From positions 62,001 to 126,000 of the forward strand of contig JAGCNL010000011.1 of assembly GCA_017645945.1 (NCBI GenBank): a DNA stretch of 64,000 bases, read 5' to 3'. Source of the stretch: Salinivirgaceae bacterium. GTDB taxonomy: Bacteria; Bacteroidota; Bacteroidia; Bacteroidales; SZUA-534. Positions 1 through 8,664 of this stretch are shown piece by piece. A program made the position numbers and the translations under genes. The notes below the pieces were generated by a model that saw only the letters and a program-made list of their open reading frames with translations, ran no database searches and was not told the origin of the DNA. The number at the start of each line of letters is the position of its first letter. Within the stretch, counting starts at the first letter, position 1.

Positions 1-1115
1 ATTTTCACAATCTTGCGGCCTTGCTTGTAGTATAGGTAGTAACGGCTGTTCTGAGGATTGTTAATCACATCGAGCATCTGCTGGTTATCAGCAAAATAGC
101 TGTACAATGTGTGGCCGTCCTCAATCAAAAGGTAGAAATCCTGCTCTGTTGCCGGAACGGTGAAAGCTACTTTACTGTCGATGCTGAGCGGGTCTGATTC
201 CAAAACGTTGACGTAATAGCGCTCAGTGAACGATTTGCGAATGCGGCCGTTATCGATACCCGATATAATATTTCTGAACATTTGGTCGAGAAGCGTTTCG
301 GGCAGCTCTGGCAATTCGCGGCAGACGAGGCTCAAGTTTATCAGCGCGAAAAGGTTCTCGCGGTAGTTGGCCGAATCGAGCTCAACGGCATTGTATTTGG
401 CAAACATCTCCTCATACATCAGGCTGCGCACCATCACCTTTTCGGCGTAAGCGAAAGCGTCATCACCTGAGCCGTTGTAATTTTTCAAGCCATCGAGCTT
501 ATGCTCGGCGTCGTAACCCTTAACAATCGGCAGAAACTCAAACGGAAAACGCACCTGCATGCGGTTGCTGAGAAAATAGTGCTCGCCGTTACGGTTGAAG
601 GCGAAGAATGATTTCCATGTGTCGCGGTCGGTGCGGTAGAGCATCCTCGCTGTTTTGTAGTAAAGTTGCGGCAAGCCGATGCTCATTCCCTGGTCGCCTT
701 TGATGTAGGGGTTGAAGGCCGACTCGGTGAACTGCTGTGCCAGCACTATGCTCAGCGCTGGCGCGTTGATGCCGTATTTCTTGTAAGCGCGCCAGGCCTC
801 CTGCTCATAGAGCGGCACCAGGTCGGACGGCACGTAACCCACACCCATCTTGTATTTGGCGTTGTAAAGCGCATAGTATCGGGTTGAACCATTGCGGAAA
901 CTGATGAGCTCAGGCGGAATATGGAAATTGGACGGAATACCTTCCTCGGTCCATTTGGCGGTGCGGGCCTCGTATTGCTTACGGAAAGTGGCCTTGTTCT
1001 TCTCGGTCATGCGCCAATAGTTCACCAGCCTTTTCATATCGGCATCGGCCGACGATTGCGCCACTGCTGCCATGCCGGCAAGAAGAAGACAGAAAAGCAG
1101 TAAGCGTTTTTTCAT
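1..1115 (-). CDS. Lytic transglycosylase-like secreted protein (3' end outside the window)
   Basis: The window holds the first 371 codons; the gene runs off the left edge. The protein begins MKKRLLLFCLLLAG and has a signal peptide ending near AVAQ, so it is exported. Around residues 122-150 the pattern QQFTESAFNP...SIGLPQL resembles the catalytic ES and the GLMQL motif of the SLT (soluble lytic transglycosylase) fold, where the Glu cleaves the peptidoglycan glycan strand. The rest is not recognisable and the domain is divergent, so this is a family-level inference. The ATG at 1113-1115 is the only start that keeps the signal peptide. A reverse-strand TATATTTG box lies just upstream (1141-1148). 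No co-directional neighbour is visible. Confidence 0.6.
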   Translation of the reverse strand, partial: MKKRLLLFCLLLAGMAAVAQSSADADMKRLVNYWRMTEKNKATFRKQYEARTAKWTEEGIPSNFHIPPELISFRNGSTRYYALYNAKYKMGVGYVPSDLVPLYEQEAWRAYKKYGINAPALSIVLAQQFTESAFNPYIKGDQGMSIGLPQLYYKTARMLYRTDRDTWKSFFAFNRNGEHYFLSNRMQVRFPFEFLPIVKGYDAEHKLDGLKNYNGSGDDAFAYAEKVMVRSLMYEEMFAKYNAVELDSANYRENLFALINLSLVCRELPELPETLLDQMFRNIISGIDNGRIRKSFTERYYVNVLESDPLSIDSKVAFTVPATEQDFYLLIEDGHTLYSYFADNQQMLDVINNPQNSRYYLYYKQGRKIVK

Positions 1116-1140
1116 GACAAGGCACATTTTATTCGGGCTG

Positions 1141-1148
1141 CAAATATA
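1141..1148 (-). promoter_or_regulatory. Bacteroidetes -7 box for the lytic transglycosylase-like gene
   Basis: The reverse strand reads TATATTTG, a perfect match to TAnnTTTG, 25 bp upstream of the start at 1115. No -33 TTG at the usual 19-21 bp spacing was seen. Confidence 0.4.
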
Positions 1149-1333
1149 AAACAAATCAGCGTGTTATGAAAATCGGGCCTTCAGACTGCTTTTTTCGCCC
1201 ATTTCATGCCCATTTTTGTCTTTTTGGTTGTTTGTCGATATCTCTACGTGCGGTTGTCGATAATTTTGGCCGTATATTTTTAATTCTCAAAATTCGATTG
1301 TTAATTTGTTTAGTAATTAAAAATCTAACAACT

Positions 1334-2626
1334 ATGCACCGCATTTCACTAATCGCTATTGGTCTTTTGTGCTTTGCCACCACACAAGCGCAAACCACAA
1401 AAGAGGAAATGATTGCCAACCTGAAAAAAACAGGCGGCAACAACATGGTCTATCAGCCCGAAATAAAACCGCAGGCACCTGCGCCAAAAGGGTATAAACC
1501 ATTCTATATCAGTCACTACGGCCGTCATGGCTCGCGCTATCACTATTCGGGTTTCGACTACCAGATGTTCCAGCGCATGATGAACTCGGCATACGACGCC
1601 AACGCTCTCACCGATGCTGGAAAAGACCTTAAAAACCGTGTCGACCGTCTTTGCGAAGATGGCATCAGCCGCGCCGGTGACCTTACGCAGACTGGTTTCA
1701 ACCAGCACCAAGGCATTGCCGAGCGCATGGTGAACTCGTTCCCCGAGGTGTTTGCCGACAATGCCAATATTGTTGTCAAATCGTCGACATCGCACCGCGT
1801 TCTGTGCAGCATGGACGCCTTCATGCAGAAGATGAAAGCCATGCGCCCGACACTGAACGTCACAACAGAGTCGAGCAAGCGTATAATGAGCTATATCAAC
1901 AACGAAGAGCGTGACTCGGTTACCCGCTACCTGAACCGCACCGATGGTTTCCGCAAGGCCAACGCTGCCATCGAACATGATTTGGTTCATCCCGAAAGAC
2001 TCATCAAACAGGTGTTCTCTGATACTGCTTATGTTAAAAGTAAGGTTAACGCTCATCAGTTCATGCGCAAACTGTTCGACCTTCAGTGCAACATGCAGAA
2101 CATCGACGAACTTGATTTCGATTTCGCCGATTTCTTCACTGACGACGAGATGTTCGACAACTGGCAGGTTACCAATGTTTACTGGTACGCCAACTTCAGC
2201 AACTGCCCCTACTCTGACTCGCGCGGATCATGGTGCGCCCGCAATCTGCTCACCAAAATCCTTGACGACGCCGATGCTGCTTTGGCCGGCAATGGTGTTT
2301 CAGCCAATCTGCGCTTTGGCCACGACACTGGTCTTGCACCGCTGGCAAGCTTGATGCAACTTGAGGGTACAACGGCTCAGGTTACTGATTTTGCTGAACT
2401 CTACAAGGTTTGGTGCGACTATAAAATCATTCCGATGGGTGGCAACCTGCAGATGATTTTCTACAAATCGGACAAGTCGAAAGACATTCTGGTGAAGATT
2501 ATGCTCAACGAAAACGAGGTGAAACTTCCGCTCGAAAGCAAAACTGCCCCATACTATAATTGGAACGATGTGGAGGCCTACTACCGCGACATTCTGAGTA
2601 AAATTCCACTGAGCGTCAAGAAGTAA
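1334..2626 (+). CDS. Histidine acid phosphatase (clade-2 histidine phosphatase, phytase/MINPP-like)
   Basis: 430 residues. A signal peptide ends near TTQAQ (residue 20), so the product is periplasmic or exported. The catalytic RHG motif is YGRHGSRYHY (R64, H65 forms the phosphohistidine). The partner motif is FGHDTG (H330, D331), with Asp as proton donor as in classical acid phosphatases and phytases, whereas Bacteroides MINPP enzymes carry HAE there. The likely role is phosphomonoester release from organic phosphates; the substrate cannot be told from sequence. The start at 1334 was chosen because the 56 upstream in-frame codons would bury the signal peptide. It is monocistronic and followed by a strong terminator. 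Confidence 0.82.
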   Translation: MHRISLIAIGLLCFATTQAQTTKEEMIANLKKTGGNNMVYQPEIKPQAPAPKGYKPFYISHYGRHGSRYHYSGFDYQMFQRMMNSAYDANALTDAGKDLKNRVDRLCEDGISRAGDLTQTGFNQHQGIAERMVNSFPEVFADNANIVVKSSTSHRVLCSMDAFMQKMKAMRPTLNVTTESSKRIMSYINNEERDSVTRYLNRTDGFRKANAAIEHDLVHPERLIKQVFSDTAYVKSKVNAHQFMRKLFDLQCNMQNIDELDFDFADFFTDDEMFDNWQVTNVYWYANFSNCPYSDSRGSWCARNLLTKILDDADAALAGNGVSANLRFGHDTGLAPLASLMQLEGTTAQVTDFAELYKVWCDYKIIPMGGNLQMIFYKSDKSKDILVKIMLNENEVKLPLESKTAPYYNWNDVEAYYRDILSKIPLSVKK

Positions 2627-2635
2627 CAAAAGCTG

Positions 2636-2674
2636 AAATGGACTTGCGCAACTCTACGCAAGTCCATTTTTTTT
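2636..2674 (+). terminator. Rho-independent terminator after the histidine acid phosphatase
   Basis: A perfect 13-bp stem (2636-2648 pairs with 2657-2669, AAATGGACTTGCG against its complement) has an 8-nt loop and runs into a T tract. Confidence 0.85.
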
Positions 2675-2758
2675 GTCCTTTGGTCAATTACGTGTGCCAC
2701 TATTCTTTGCAATAGAAATTATTTTATTAGTTTTGATTGCTAATTCAAACGACTGCTA

Positions 2759-3553
2759 ATGGATAGAATTGCAAAATTGGTGACAACTCTATTACTGACC
2801 TTTGTCTGCGCAAGCAGCATGGCGGGCGAAATTGTGCTGTCCGGCATCTATCAGGAGAAGAACTTGTACATTATGAATCCGTTTGCCCCATCAGGCGAGG
2901 GATTCTGCGTCACCGAAATAAAAGTTAACGGCATCACAACGTCTGACGACATTAATTCAAGCGCCTTTGAAATTGATTTGGCTGCTGCCGGGCTGAAAAA
3001 AGGTGACGACGTGAAAATCATAATCAAGCACAAAGACGGTTGCGAACCGAAGGTCATCAACCCCGAAGTGCTGAAACCGCAAAGCACATTCACGGTTACA
3101 ACCATCAAAATCGATAAAAATAACAAACTGACATTCACCACAGCCAACGAGAGCGGCTCGCTGCCATTCATTGTTGAGCAGTTCCGCTGGAACAAATGGA
3201 TAAAGGTTGCCACCATCGAAGGCGATGGCAAACCTGGAGCGCACACATACATCACTGAGGTTAATCTGCACTCGGGCTATAACCGTTTCCGCGTGAAACA
3301 GATTGACTACACTCGCAAGCCGCGCTACGGCAAGGAGCTGAAGCATCGCACAATGCTGGCTGAGGTTACTTATTCGTATGTGAAGCCGTTTACTGAAGTA
3401 AAATTCTCGGCCGAAACCATGTATGAGATATACAGCGACAAAGGAGCCCTGATGGAGAAAGGTATCGGTGTCAAGGCTGATGTGTCGAAACTGCCGGCTG
3501 GCGATTATTTCTTAAACTACGACACCAAAACGGAGATGTTCAAGAAAAAATAG
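2759..3553 (+). CDS. Secreted protein with a T9SS sorting-domain-like C-terminus, unknown function
   Basis: 264 residues. A signal peptide precedes GEIVLSG (cleavage after about residue 22). The middle is beta-rich without a recognisable domain. The last ~45 residues follow the pattern of type A T9SS sorting domains: YEIYSDKGALMEKG, then DVSKLPAGDYFL, then a basic end (MFKKK). If functional, this tail would direct outer-membrane passage and surface attachment. The function of the body is unknown. It stands between two terminated or promoted units and seems monocistronic. Confidence 0.6.
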   Translation: MDRIAKLVTTLLLTFVCASSMAGEIVLSGIYQEKNLYIMNPFAPSGEGFCVTEIKVNGITTSDDINSSAFEIDLAAAGLKKGDDVKIIIKHKDGCEPKVINPEVLKPQSTFTVTTIKIDKNNKLTFTTANESGSLPFIVEQFRWNKWIKVATIEGDGKPGAHTYITEVNLHSGYNRFRVKQIDYTRKPRYGKELKHRTMLAEVTYSYVKPFTEVKFSAETMYEIYSDKGALMEKGIGVKADVSKLPAGDYFLNYDTKTEMFKKK

Positions 3554-3594
3554 TTCTGTGAACTTTCCGCACTCGGTTTTTACTCTTCCAGTCT

Positions 3595-3602
3595 TATCTT
3601 TG
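3595..3602 (+). promoter_or_regulatory. -7 box TATCTTTG ahead of the O-acetylation module
   Basis: It is a perfect TAnnTTTG match 8 bp before the ATG at 3611, so the transcript would have a very short leader or start at the start codon. No clear -33 element was seen. Confidence 0.45.
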
Positions 3603-3610
3603 CCACAACT

Positions 3611-4945
3611 ATGAGCTGGATTTTGTATTTCATCTATCTGCTGCTACTCATTTGGGCAATCCAAAAATCGCATTTTTTTGAGGCTCCTGGAATCGAGAAA
3701 AAATGGCTGATTACTGTTTTTCTTACAAAAATTGCCGGCGGATTCACACTTTTCGTCATATACAATTACTTCTACAGCCCCAGGTCTGCATGCGACATTT
3801 TCAACTATTTCGACGACGGACTGATAATACATAACGCACTGTTTCAGAATCCGATGGACTATCTGCGGATGATAACCGGCATTGGCAGCTCAGAGCCTCA
3901 CCTGATGCAATATTACGACACGTGCAATTTCTGGCTGAAAGGTTTCAACTACGGACTGCCGAACGACAACCATATAATCATCCGCCTAAACGCAATTCTT
4001 TGCCTGATTTCGATGGGTAACTTCCATATCCACAACATGATATTCGGATTTCTCGGGTTTGTGGGACTGTGGGCAATCTACAAGAGTTTTGCCCGCGATT
4101 TGTCGCACAAGCGCACGCTTCTGCTGCTGGCGGTCTTCTTCTTTCCGTCAGTCTGGCTGTGGACCTCAGGCGCGACAAAAGAATCGTTTCTGATTTTTGC
4201 TTTCGGACTGTTCATCTACAACTACCGTAACATGCTCGCAAAGCCACATTTGAGCAACATTTTGGGCGTGTTTGTTTGCATATGGCTTCTCATGATGTCG
4301 AAATTCTACGTGCTGATGGCCGCTCTGCCGAGCCTTGCAGCAATATTCTGGATAAAGCGCAAACCGAAGGCGGCGTTGCTGAAGTTCGTAGCGATGCACG
4401 TTTGCATTTTCTGCGTTGCATGGTTATCGAAATTCATCACCCAAGTCGACCTTTTTCAAGTTATCTGCAACAAGCAGCACGACTTTATCATGATGTCCCA
4501 AAGCATGACTGTCGGCAGTTACATTCAATTGCCCGAACTGAAGAACGGATTGCGTGATATAGTTGCGAATGCACCAGCATCGTTCGCAAGAACCCTTCTT
4601 CGCCCAACAATTTTTGAAGGCGGTTCACTCACAATGATTGGCGCCAGCCTCGAGAACGCATTGATAATCTTGGCTTTACTCGCAACTTTGTTTTTTGTCA
4701 GGCTGCGGAATATGGCTCAGCCAGAAGTTTGGTGCTGCCTATCGTTCATAACCATACTTTTCGTGCTCATCGGTCTAACCACACCCGTTCTTGGGGCGCT
4801 TGTCCGCTACAAAGTTCCTGCTCTTCCGTTTCTTGGCATTCTACTTCTGCTCCTAACTGACGACACCCGGATTCAGCCGCTTGAAAAATGGTTGTCAGAC
4901 AAACTTAAGGGGCGAAAACAGGCAGCAAAGAACAAAATCCGCTAA
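3611..4945 (+). CDS. Polytopic membrane protein of an envelope polysaccharide module, unknown activity
   Basis: 444 residues with roughly ten hydrophobic segments. Large loops include a Tyr/Asn-rich stretch around residues 55-130, and the C-terminus is basic and cytoplasmic (KLKGRKQAAKNK). The topology resembles polymerases, ligases or GT-C-type glycosyltransferases of surface glycans, but no family signature could be read with confidence. Four bases separate its stop from the MBOAT start and one base separates MBOAT from the AlgJ/X-like gene, so the three are one operon. A role in building or flipping the glycan that the next two genes acetylate is inferred from context only. Confidence 0.6.
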   Translation: MSWILYFIYLLLLIWAIQKSHFFEAPGIEKKWLITVFLTKIAGGFTLFVIYNYFYSPRSACDIFNYFDDGLIIHNALFQNPMDYLRMITGIGSSEPHLMQYYDTCNFWLKGFNYGLPNDNHIIIRLNAILCLISMGNFHIHNMIFGFLGFVGLWAIYKSFARDLSHKRTLLLLAVFFFPSVWLWTSGATKESFLIFAFGLFIYNYRNMLAKPHLSNILGVFVCIWLLMMSKFYVLMAALPSLAAIFWIKRKPKAALLKFVAMHVCIFCVAWLSKFITQVDLFQVICNKQHDFIMMSQSMTVGSYIQLPELKNGLRDIVANAPASFARTLLRPTIFEGGSLTMIGASLENALIILALLATLFFVRLRNMAQPEVWCCLSFITILFVLIGLTTPVLGALVRYKVPALPFLGILLLLLTDDTRIQPLEKWLSDKLKGRKQAAKNKIR

Positions 4946-4949
4946 TGCA

Positions 4950-6365
4950 ATGCTTTTCAGTTCAATAACTTTCATCGGTTTTTTCCTGCCAATTGTTATT
5001 GCGCTGTATTTCATTGTTCCGCAACGTACTTTTCGCAACGCCATTCTGCTGATAGCCAGTCTTTTGTTCTATATGTGGGGCGAGCCTCGGTTTGTGTTCC
5101 TGATGGTGGCTTCAGTGCTGTTCAATTATGCAATGGGCCTATTGATTGCCAACCGACCACAGAAAAAATGGCTGGCGCTTGCCGTTGCTGTTGATATTGG
5201 TATTTTGTTCATATTCAAATATCTTGGCTTTTCGTGCATCATTCTCAACCACCTGATTTCGTTTCTGCACCTGAATCAAGTTGCTGTGGTGAATTTTGCT
5301 TTGCCAATTGGAATTTCATTCTACACCTTCCAGCAAATCACCTATTTGGTCGATGTCTATCGGAATCCGCAACTTGTGCAGCGCAATGTCCTGAATCTTG
5401 GGCTCTACATTGTTTTCTTCCCGCAGCTGATAGCAGGCCCTATTGTGCGTTACCACGATATAAGTCAGCAAATTACTGACAGGCGAGAGTCGCTCGACGG
5501 CGTTTGCCAAGGATTCCAGCGTTTTATTATCGGCTTGGCAAAGAAAGTGCTGATTGCCAACAATATGGCACTTGTTTGTGACACAATTTATGCAGCCGAT
5601 TTCATGTCCTATGGAGCATCTGCAGCGTGGATAGCCGCCATTGCTTACACTTTGCAAATCTTCTATGACTTCTCTGGCTATTCCGATATGGCCATTGGTC
5701 TTGCTAAAATCTTTGGATTCAATTTATTGGAGAACTTCAACTATCCTTACGCGGCCAGTTCAATAACCGATTTTTGGAGGCGTTGGCACATTTCGCTCAC
5801 CAGTTTCTTCCGCGACTACGTTTACATTCCACTTGGCGGAAACCGCTGCAGTGCGCGGCGCACAGCTCTCAATCGCGGCGCGGTCTTTTTCCTGACAGGC
5901 TTGTGGCACGGTGCGGCTTTCAATTTCATCTTGTGGGGTTTGCTGCACGGCGCGGCAATGACCATCGAAAGGTCTTTGAAACTGAATGAGATACGCAATT
6001 TTGTCGGTCGCCAGATGTATCGGATTTTCACACTTTTGGTGATTGTGATGTTGTGGGTTTTGTTCCGTAACGGCACCATCGACGGGCTGCATTTATGGCA
6101 AAAAATGCTGGGCTTTAGTGGCTTACAAAGTGGCGCGGGCACCAATTTGTGGCTGTTTTTTGTCGATTGCAAATTTTACATAGTTCTTGCCGTAGCGCTG
6201 ATTTTTGCGTTCCCCTGGTGGCGCGGCATCAAGTTGAATTTGAGCCCCGCACTGTCGGGATTTGCATCGGCTTTGAAAGCTGCCACACTGATATTTTTGC
6301 TTCTGCTTTGCTTGGCCAATCTTGCCAACGGGACATATAACCCATTCATTTACTTTAGGTTCTGA
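4950..6365 (+). CDS. MBOAT-family O-acyltransferase (AlgI/DltB-like)
   Basis: 471 residues, multi-pass. It carries MBOAT landmarks: DFWRRWHISLTSFFRDYVY (about residues 270-290), a basic PLGGNR loop, and GLWHGAAFN with the invariant active-site His at residue 320. AlgI-type MBOATs pass an acyl group, usually acetyl, across the inner membrane to a periplasmic transferase. The AlgJ/X-like gene starts one base after its stop and is the expected partner. An upstream ATG at 4945 is out of frame; 4950 is the first in-frame ATG after the preceding gene. The substrate glycan is not known. Confidence 0.88.
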   Translation: MLFSSITFIGFFLPIVIALYFIVPQRTFRNAILLIASLLFYMWGEPRFVFLMVASVLFNYAMGLLIANRPQKKWLALAVAVDIGILFIFKYLGFSCIILNHLISFLHLNQVAVVNFALPIGISFYTFQQITYLVDVYRNPQLVQRNVLNLGLYIVFFPQLIAGPIVRYHDISQQITDRRESLDGVCQGFQRFIIGLAKKVLIANNMALVCDTIYAADFMSYGASAAWIAAIAYTLQIFYDFSGYSDMAIGLAKIFGFNLLENFNYPYAASSITDFWRRWHISLTSFFRDYVYIPLGGNRCSARRTALNRGAVFFLTGLWHGAAFNFILWGLLHGAAMTIERSLKLNEIRNFVGRQMYRIFTLLVIVMLWVLFRNGTIDGLHLWQKMLGFSGLQSGAGTNLWLFFVDCKFYIVLAVALIFAFPWWRGIKLNLSPALSGFASALKAATLIFLLLLCLANLANGTYNPFIYFRF

Positions 6366-6366
6366 A

Positions 6367-7452
6367 ATGAAAAAGGCAGTTCAAATAGTATTTGTGGCAA
6401 TTGTGGGAATCACGCTCCTTTTTCCGTTAATCGGATTCAACGGAAAAGGAGATGTTTCGGTGCTTGAGAATCGTACGCTGGCCGAAAAGCCTAAATTCAG
6501 TTGGAAAAGTTTTGCGGCTTTCGACTCATATTTTCAGGACCGCTTTGGTGGGCGCGACAGTCTGGTGAAACTTGCTAATTGGTTTGATTATGAGATACTT
6601 CACCGCAGTCTACACAATAATTTAGCCATTGGTGGGCGCCATGGTTGGCTGTTTTATACCGATGCTTCTGACGGCGACAATCTGGCCGACTTCAACAAGA
6701 CAAATCTGCTCGACAGTGCGCAACTTGAGCATTTGAAGGAAAACATATTGTCGGTGGTCGCTTGGTGCGATTCTAACAGCCTGAAACACTTGTTCATAAT
6801 TTGTCCCAACAAGCACTCTGTCTATCCTGAAAACTATCCTTACAATCGTCCGTCAGGAATCACGCGCTTGCACCAGATTGACTCTGTTTTCCGCAGTCTT
6901 GGGGTTGCGTATGTTTGCCCGCTTGATACGCTTATCAGTCTGAAAAACAGCGAGAATATGCCGCTTTATTATGAGACTGACTCGCACTGGAACCCGCTTG
7001 GGGCATACTATGCTGCGCAAATGATTAAAGCTGAAATCGAACAGCAGTTCCCGTCCATTGCATTCCCCGAATGGCGACGTGATGTTGAAGTTGGCTACAC
7101 CGACACTTTGGGCGACATTATGCCGTTGCTTGGACTAAAAAAATGGCATAGCACCAGACCTGTAGTAAAGAATGGAACGAATTTGTACACCGATTATTTC
7201 GAACGTGTTGAAAGTGACATCGATGGGCGTTTCCAAACATCTACAAATAACGAAAATCTGCCTTCGGCAATCATTTTCCGCGACTCGTACTGCACAGCTC
7301 TTGTGCCTTATCTGTCAACGTTGTTTTCCAATGCCGAATATAATTGGAAGCAATTTCGTGAAGGCGATAAGCAATATGTGCTTCAAAATAAGCCCGATAT
7401 GGTGATTTTTGAAGCAGTTGAACGCTATTCACCGACGATTGCGGGAGAATGA
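6367..7452 (+). CDS. AlgJ/AlgX-like SGNH O-acetyltransferase
   Basis: 361 residues with one N-terminal membrane anchor or uncleaved signal (residues 2-22), the rest periplasmic. The SGNH-type catalytic motifs are visible: ETDSHWNPLG (D205, H207) and IIFRDSY with the probable nucleophile Ser307. GGRHGWLFYT and CPNKHSVYPE are typical of AlgX/AlgJ-like proteins. It would take the acetyl group delivered by the MBOAT and attach it to an exported polysaccharide. The start was moved from the longer ORF to 6367, directly behind the MBOAT stop. Confidence 0.82.
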   Translation: MKKAVQIVFVAIVGITLLFPLIGFNGKGDVSVLENRTLAEKPKFSWKSFAAFDSYFQDRFGGRDSLVKLANWFDYEILHRSLHNNLAIGGRHGWLFYTDASDGDNLADFNKTNLLDSAQLEHLKENILSVVAWCDSNSLKHLFIICPNKHSVYPENYPYNRPSGITRLHQIDSVFRSLGVAYVCPLDTLISLKNSENMPLYYETDSHWNPLGAYYAAQMIKAEIEQQFPSIAFPEWRRDVEVGYTDTLGDIMPLLGLKKWHSTRPVVKNGTNLYTDYFERVESDIDGRFQTSTNNENLPSAIIFRDSYCTALVPYLSTLFSNAEYNWKQFREGDKQYVLQNKPDMVIFEAVERYSPTIAGE

Positions 7453-7523
7453 CAGAATCTGCTCATTTTGCACCTTGTAATTCATAAATCGCTTATTTTT
7501 ATCGCATCTATAAAATATTAAAA

Positions 7524-8615
7524 ATGAAACGCTTAATTATTCCGATTGTTTTTGCTGCAGCCATCTGGAGTTGCGGTGAGAAAAACGACGACCATAGTCA
7601 GGAACAAATACAAATCTCAGTGTCGCCTGAGAACATCAACGCATCGGCCGAAAGAGAAACTTTCACGGTGAACGTTTCAACCACTGGCAACGAGTGGCAC
7701 ATTGGCGATGTGAGCGATTTCATTTTCGCGGAAGCGCAGGACACAAACGCCTCGGCGGGATGTTTGGCAATCACGGTTTTTGCCAATCCAACGCTGGATG
7801 TCCGCACGGGTACGGTGGTGATTATGTCGGACACGGTTAGTCGGTTAATCACTGTGACACAGGCAGCTATGGATAGTGCCACCTATTATGTACCTGATGG
7901 ATATTCGCTTGTTTGGCACGATGAGTTCGACGGCTCGGAGTTGAACACCTCCGACTGGACTCACGAGGTGAAAAGCAGCGGCTGGGTGAACGAGGAACTG
8001 CAGAATTATGTGAATCATAAAACACGCGGCGGCTCTCTGGTTACTGAGGTCAAAGACGGCCGTCTTCACATCACCTGTCTGAAGGAAAACGACAAAATTT
8101 ATTCGGGCCGAGTCTATGCAAAAGTACGTCAGGGCTGGAAATACGGCTACATTGAGGGCCGCATCAAACTACCGAAAGGCAAGGGCACGTGGCCAGCTTT
8201 CTGGATGATGCCTGTCAAATTCACTGCCTGGCCCGATGATGGCGAGATTGACATTATGGAGGAGGTGGGCTTCCATCCCGACTATGTTTCGTCGAGCCTG
8301 CACGCCACAGCTCACGTGCACTCGAACAATACACAGGTGACGCACGAGATGAAGTGCGAAGGAGCGGAGGGAGAGTTCCACACTTATTCGGTGCTCTGGA
8401 CCGACAAGAACATCACAACCTACGTCGATGGCAAGGTACAACTGAGCTACAACAACCGCGGTCTAGGCCGCGATGACTGGCCGTACGACGACCCGTTCTA
8501 TGTTATTCTCAATCTCGCTTGGGGCGGCACGTGGGGCGGTATGCAAGGTGTTGATGAGAGCGCACTTCCTGCAACTATGGAAGTTGACTACGTTAGGGTT
8601 TATCAGAAGGACTAA
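7524..8615 (+). CDS. GH16 endo-beta-glucanase lipoprotein with BACON domain
   Basis: 363 residues. The lipoprotein signal ends at WSC (Cys17). A BACON-type immunoglobulin-like domain spans about residues 30-115 and the GH16 catalytic domain about 125-363. The ExDxxE active site is GEIDIMEEVG: E241 nucleophile, D243, E246 acid/base. The preceding WPAFWMMP and the C-terminal LNLAWGGTWGG are typical of laminarinase-type GH16 enzymes, so beta-1,3- or mixed-linkage glucan cleavage at the cell surface is likely. No SusC/SusD pair is adjacent, so it is not part of an obvious polysaccharide utilisation locus. Confidence 0.88.
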   Translation: MKRLIIPIVFAAAIWSCGEKNDDHSQEQIQISVSPENINASAERETFTVNVSTTGNEWHIGDVSDFIFAEAQDTNASAGCLAITVFANPTLDVRTGTVVIMSDTVSRLITVTQAAMDSATYYVPDGYSLVWHDEFDGSELNTSDWTHEVKSSGWVNEELQNYVNHKTRGGSLVTEVKDGRLHITCLKENDKIYSGRVYAKVRQGWKYGYIEGRIKLPKGKGTWPAFWMMPVKFTAWPDDGEIDIMEEVGFHPDYVSSSLHATAHVHSNNTQVTHEMKCEGAEGEFHTYSVLWTDKNITTYVDGKVQLSYNNRGLGRDDWPYDDPFYVILNLAWGGTWGGMQGVDESALPATMEVDYVRVYQKD

Positions 8616-8632
8616 AATACTAAATAAAAACG

Positions 8633-8640
8633 TATTTTTG
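8633..8640 (+). promoter_or_regulatory. -7 box TATTTTTG of nadB
   Basis: A perfect TAnnTTTG match lies 24 bp before the GTG at 8665 and after the GH16 stop (8615). It shows nadB has its own promoter and that the long upstream ORF extension into the GH16 gene is not translated. Confidence 0.5.
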
Positions 8641-8664
8641 CCGCGTCATTTAAAACTGTTGACA

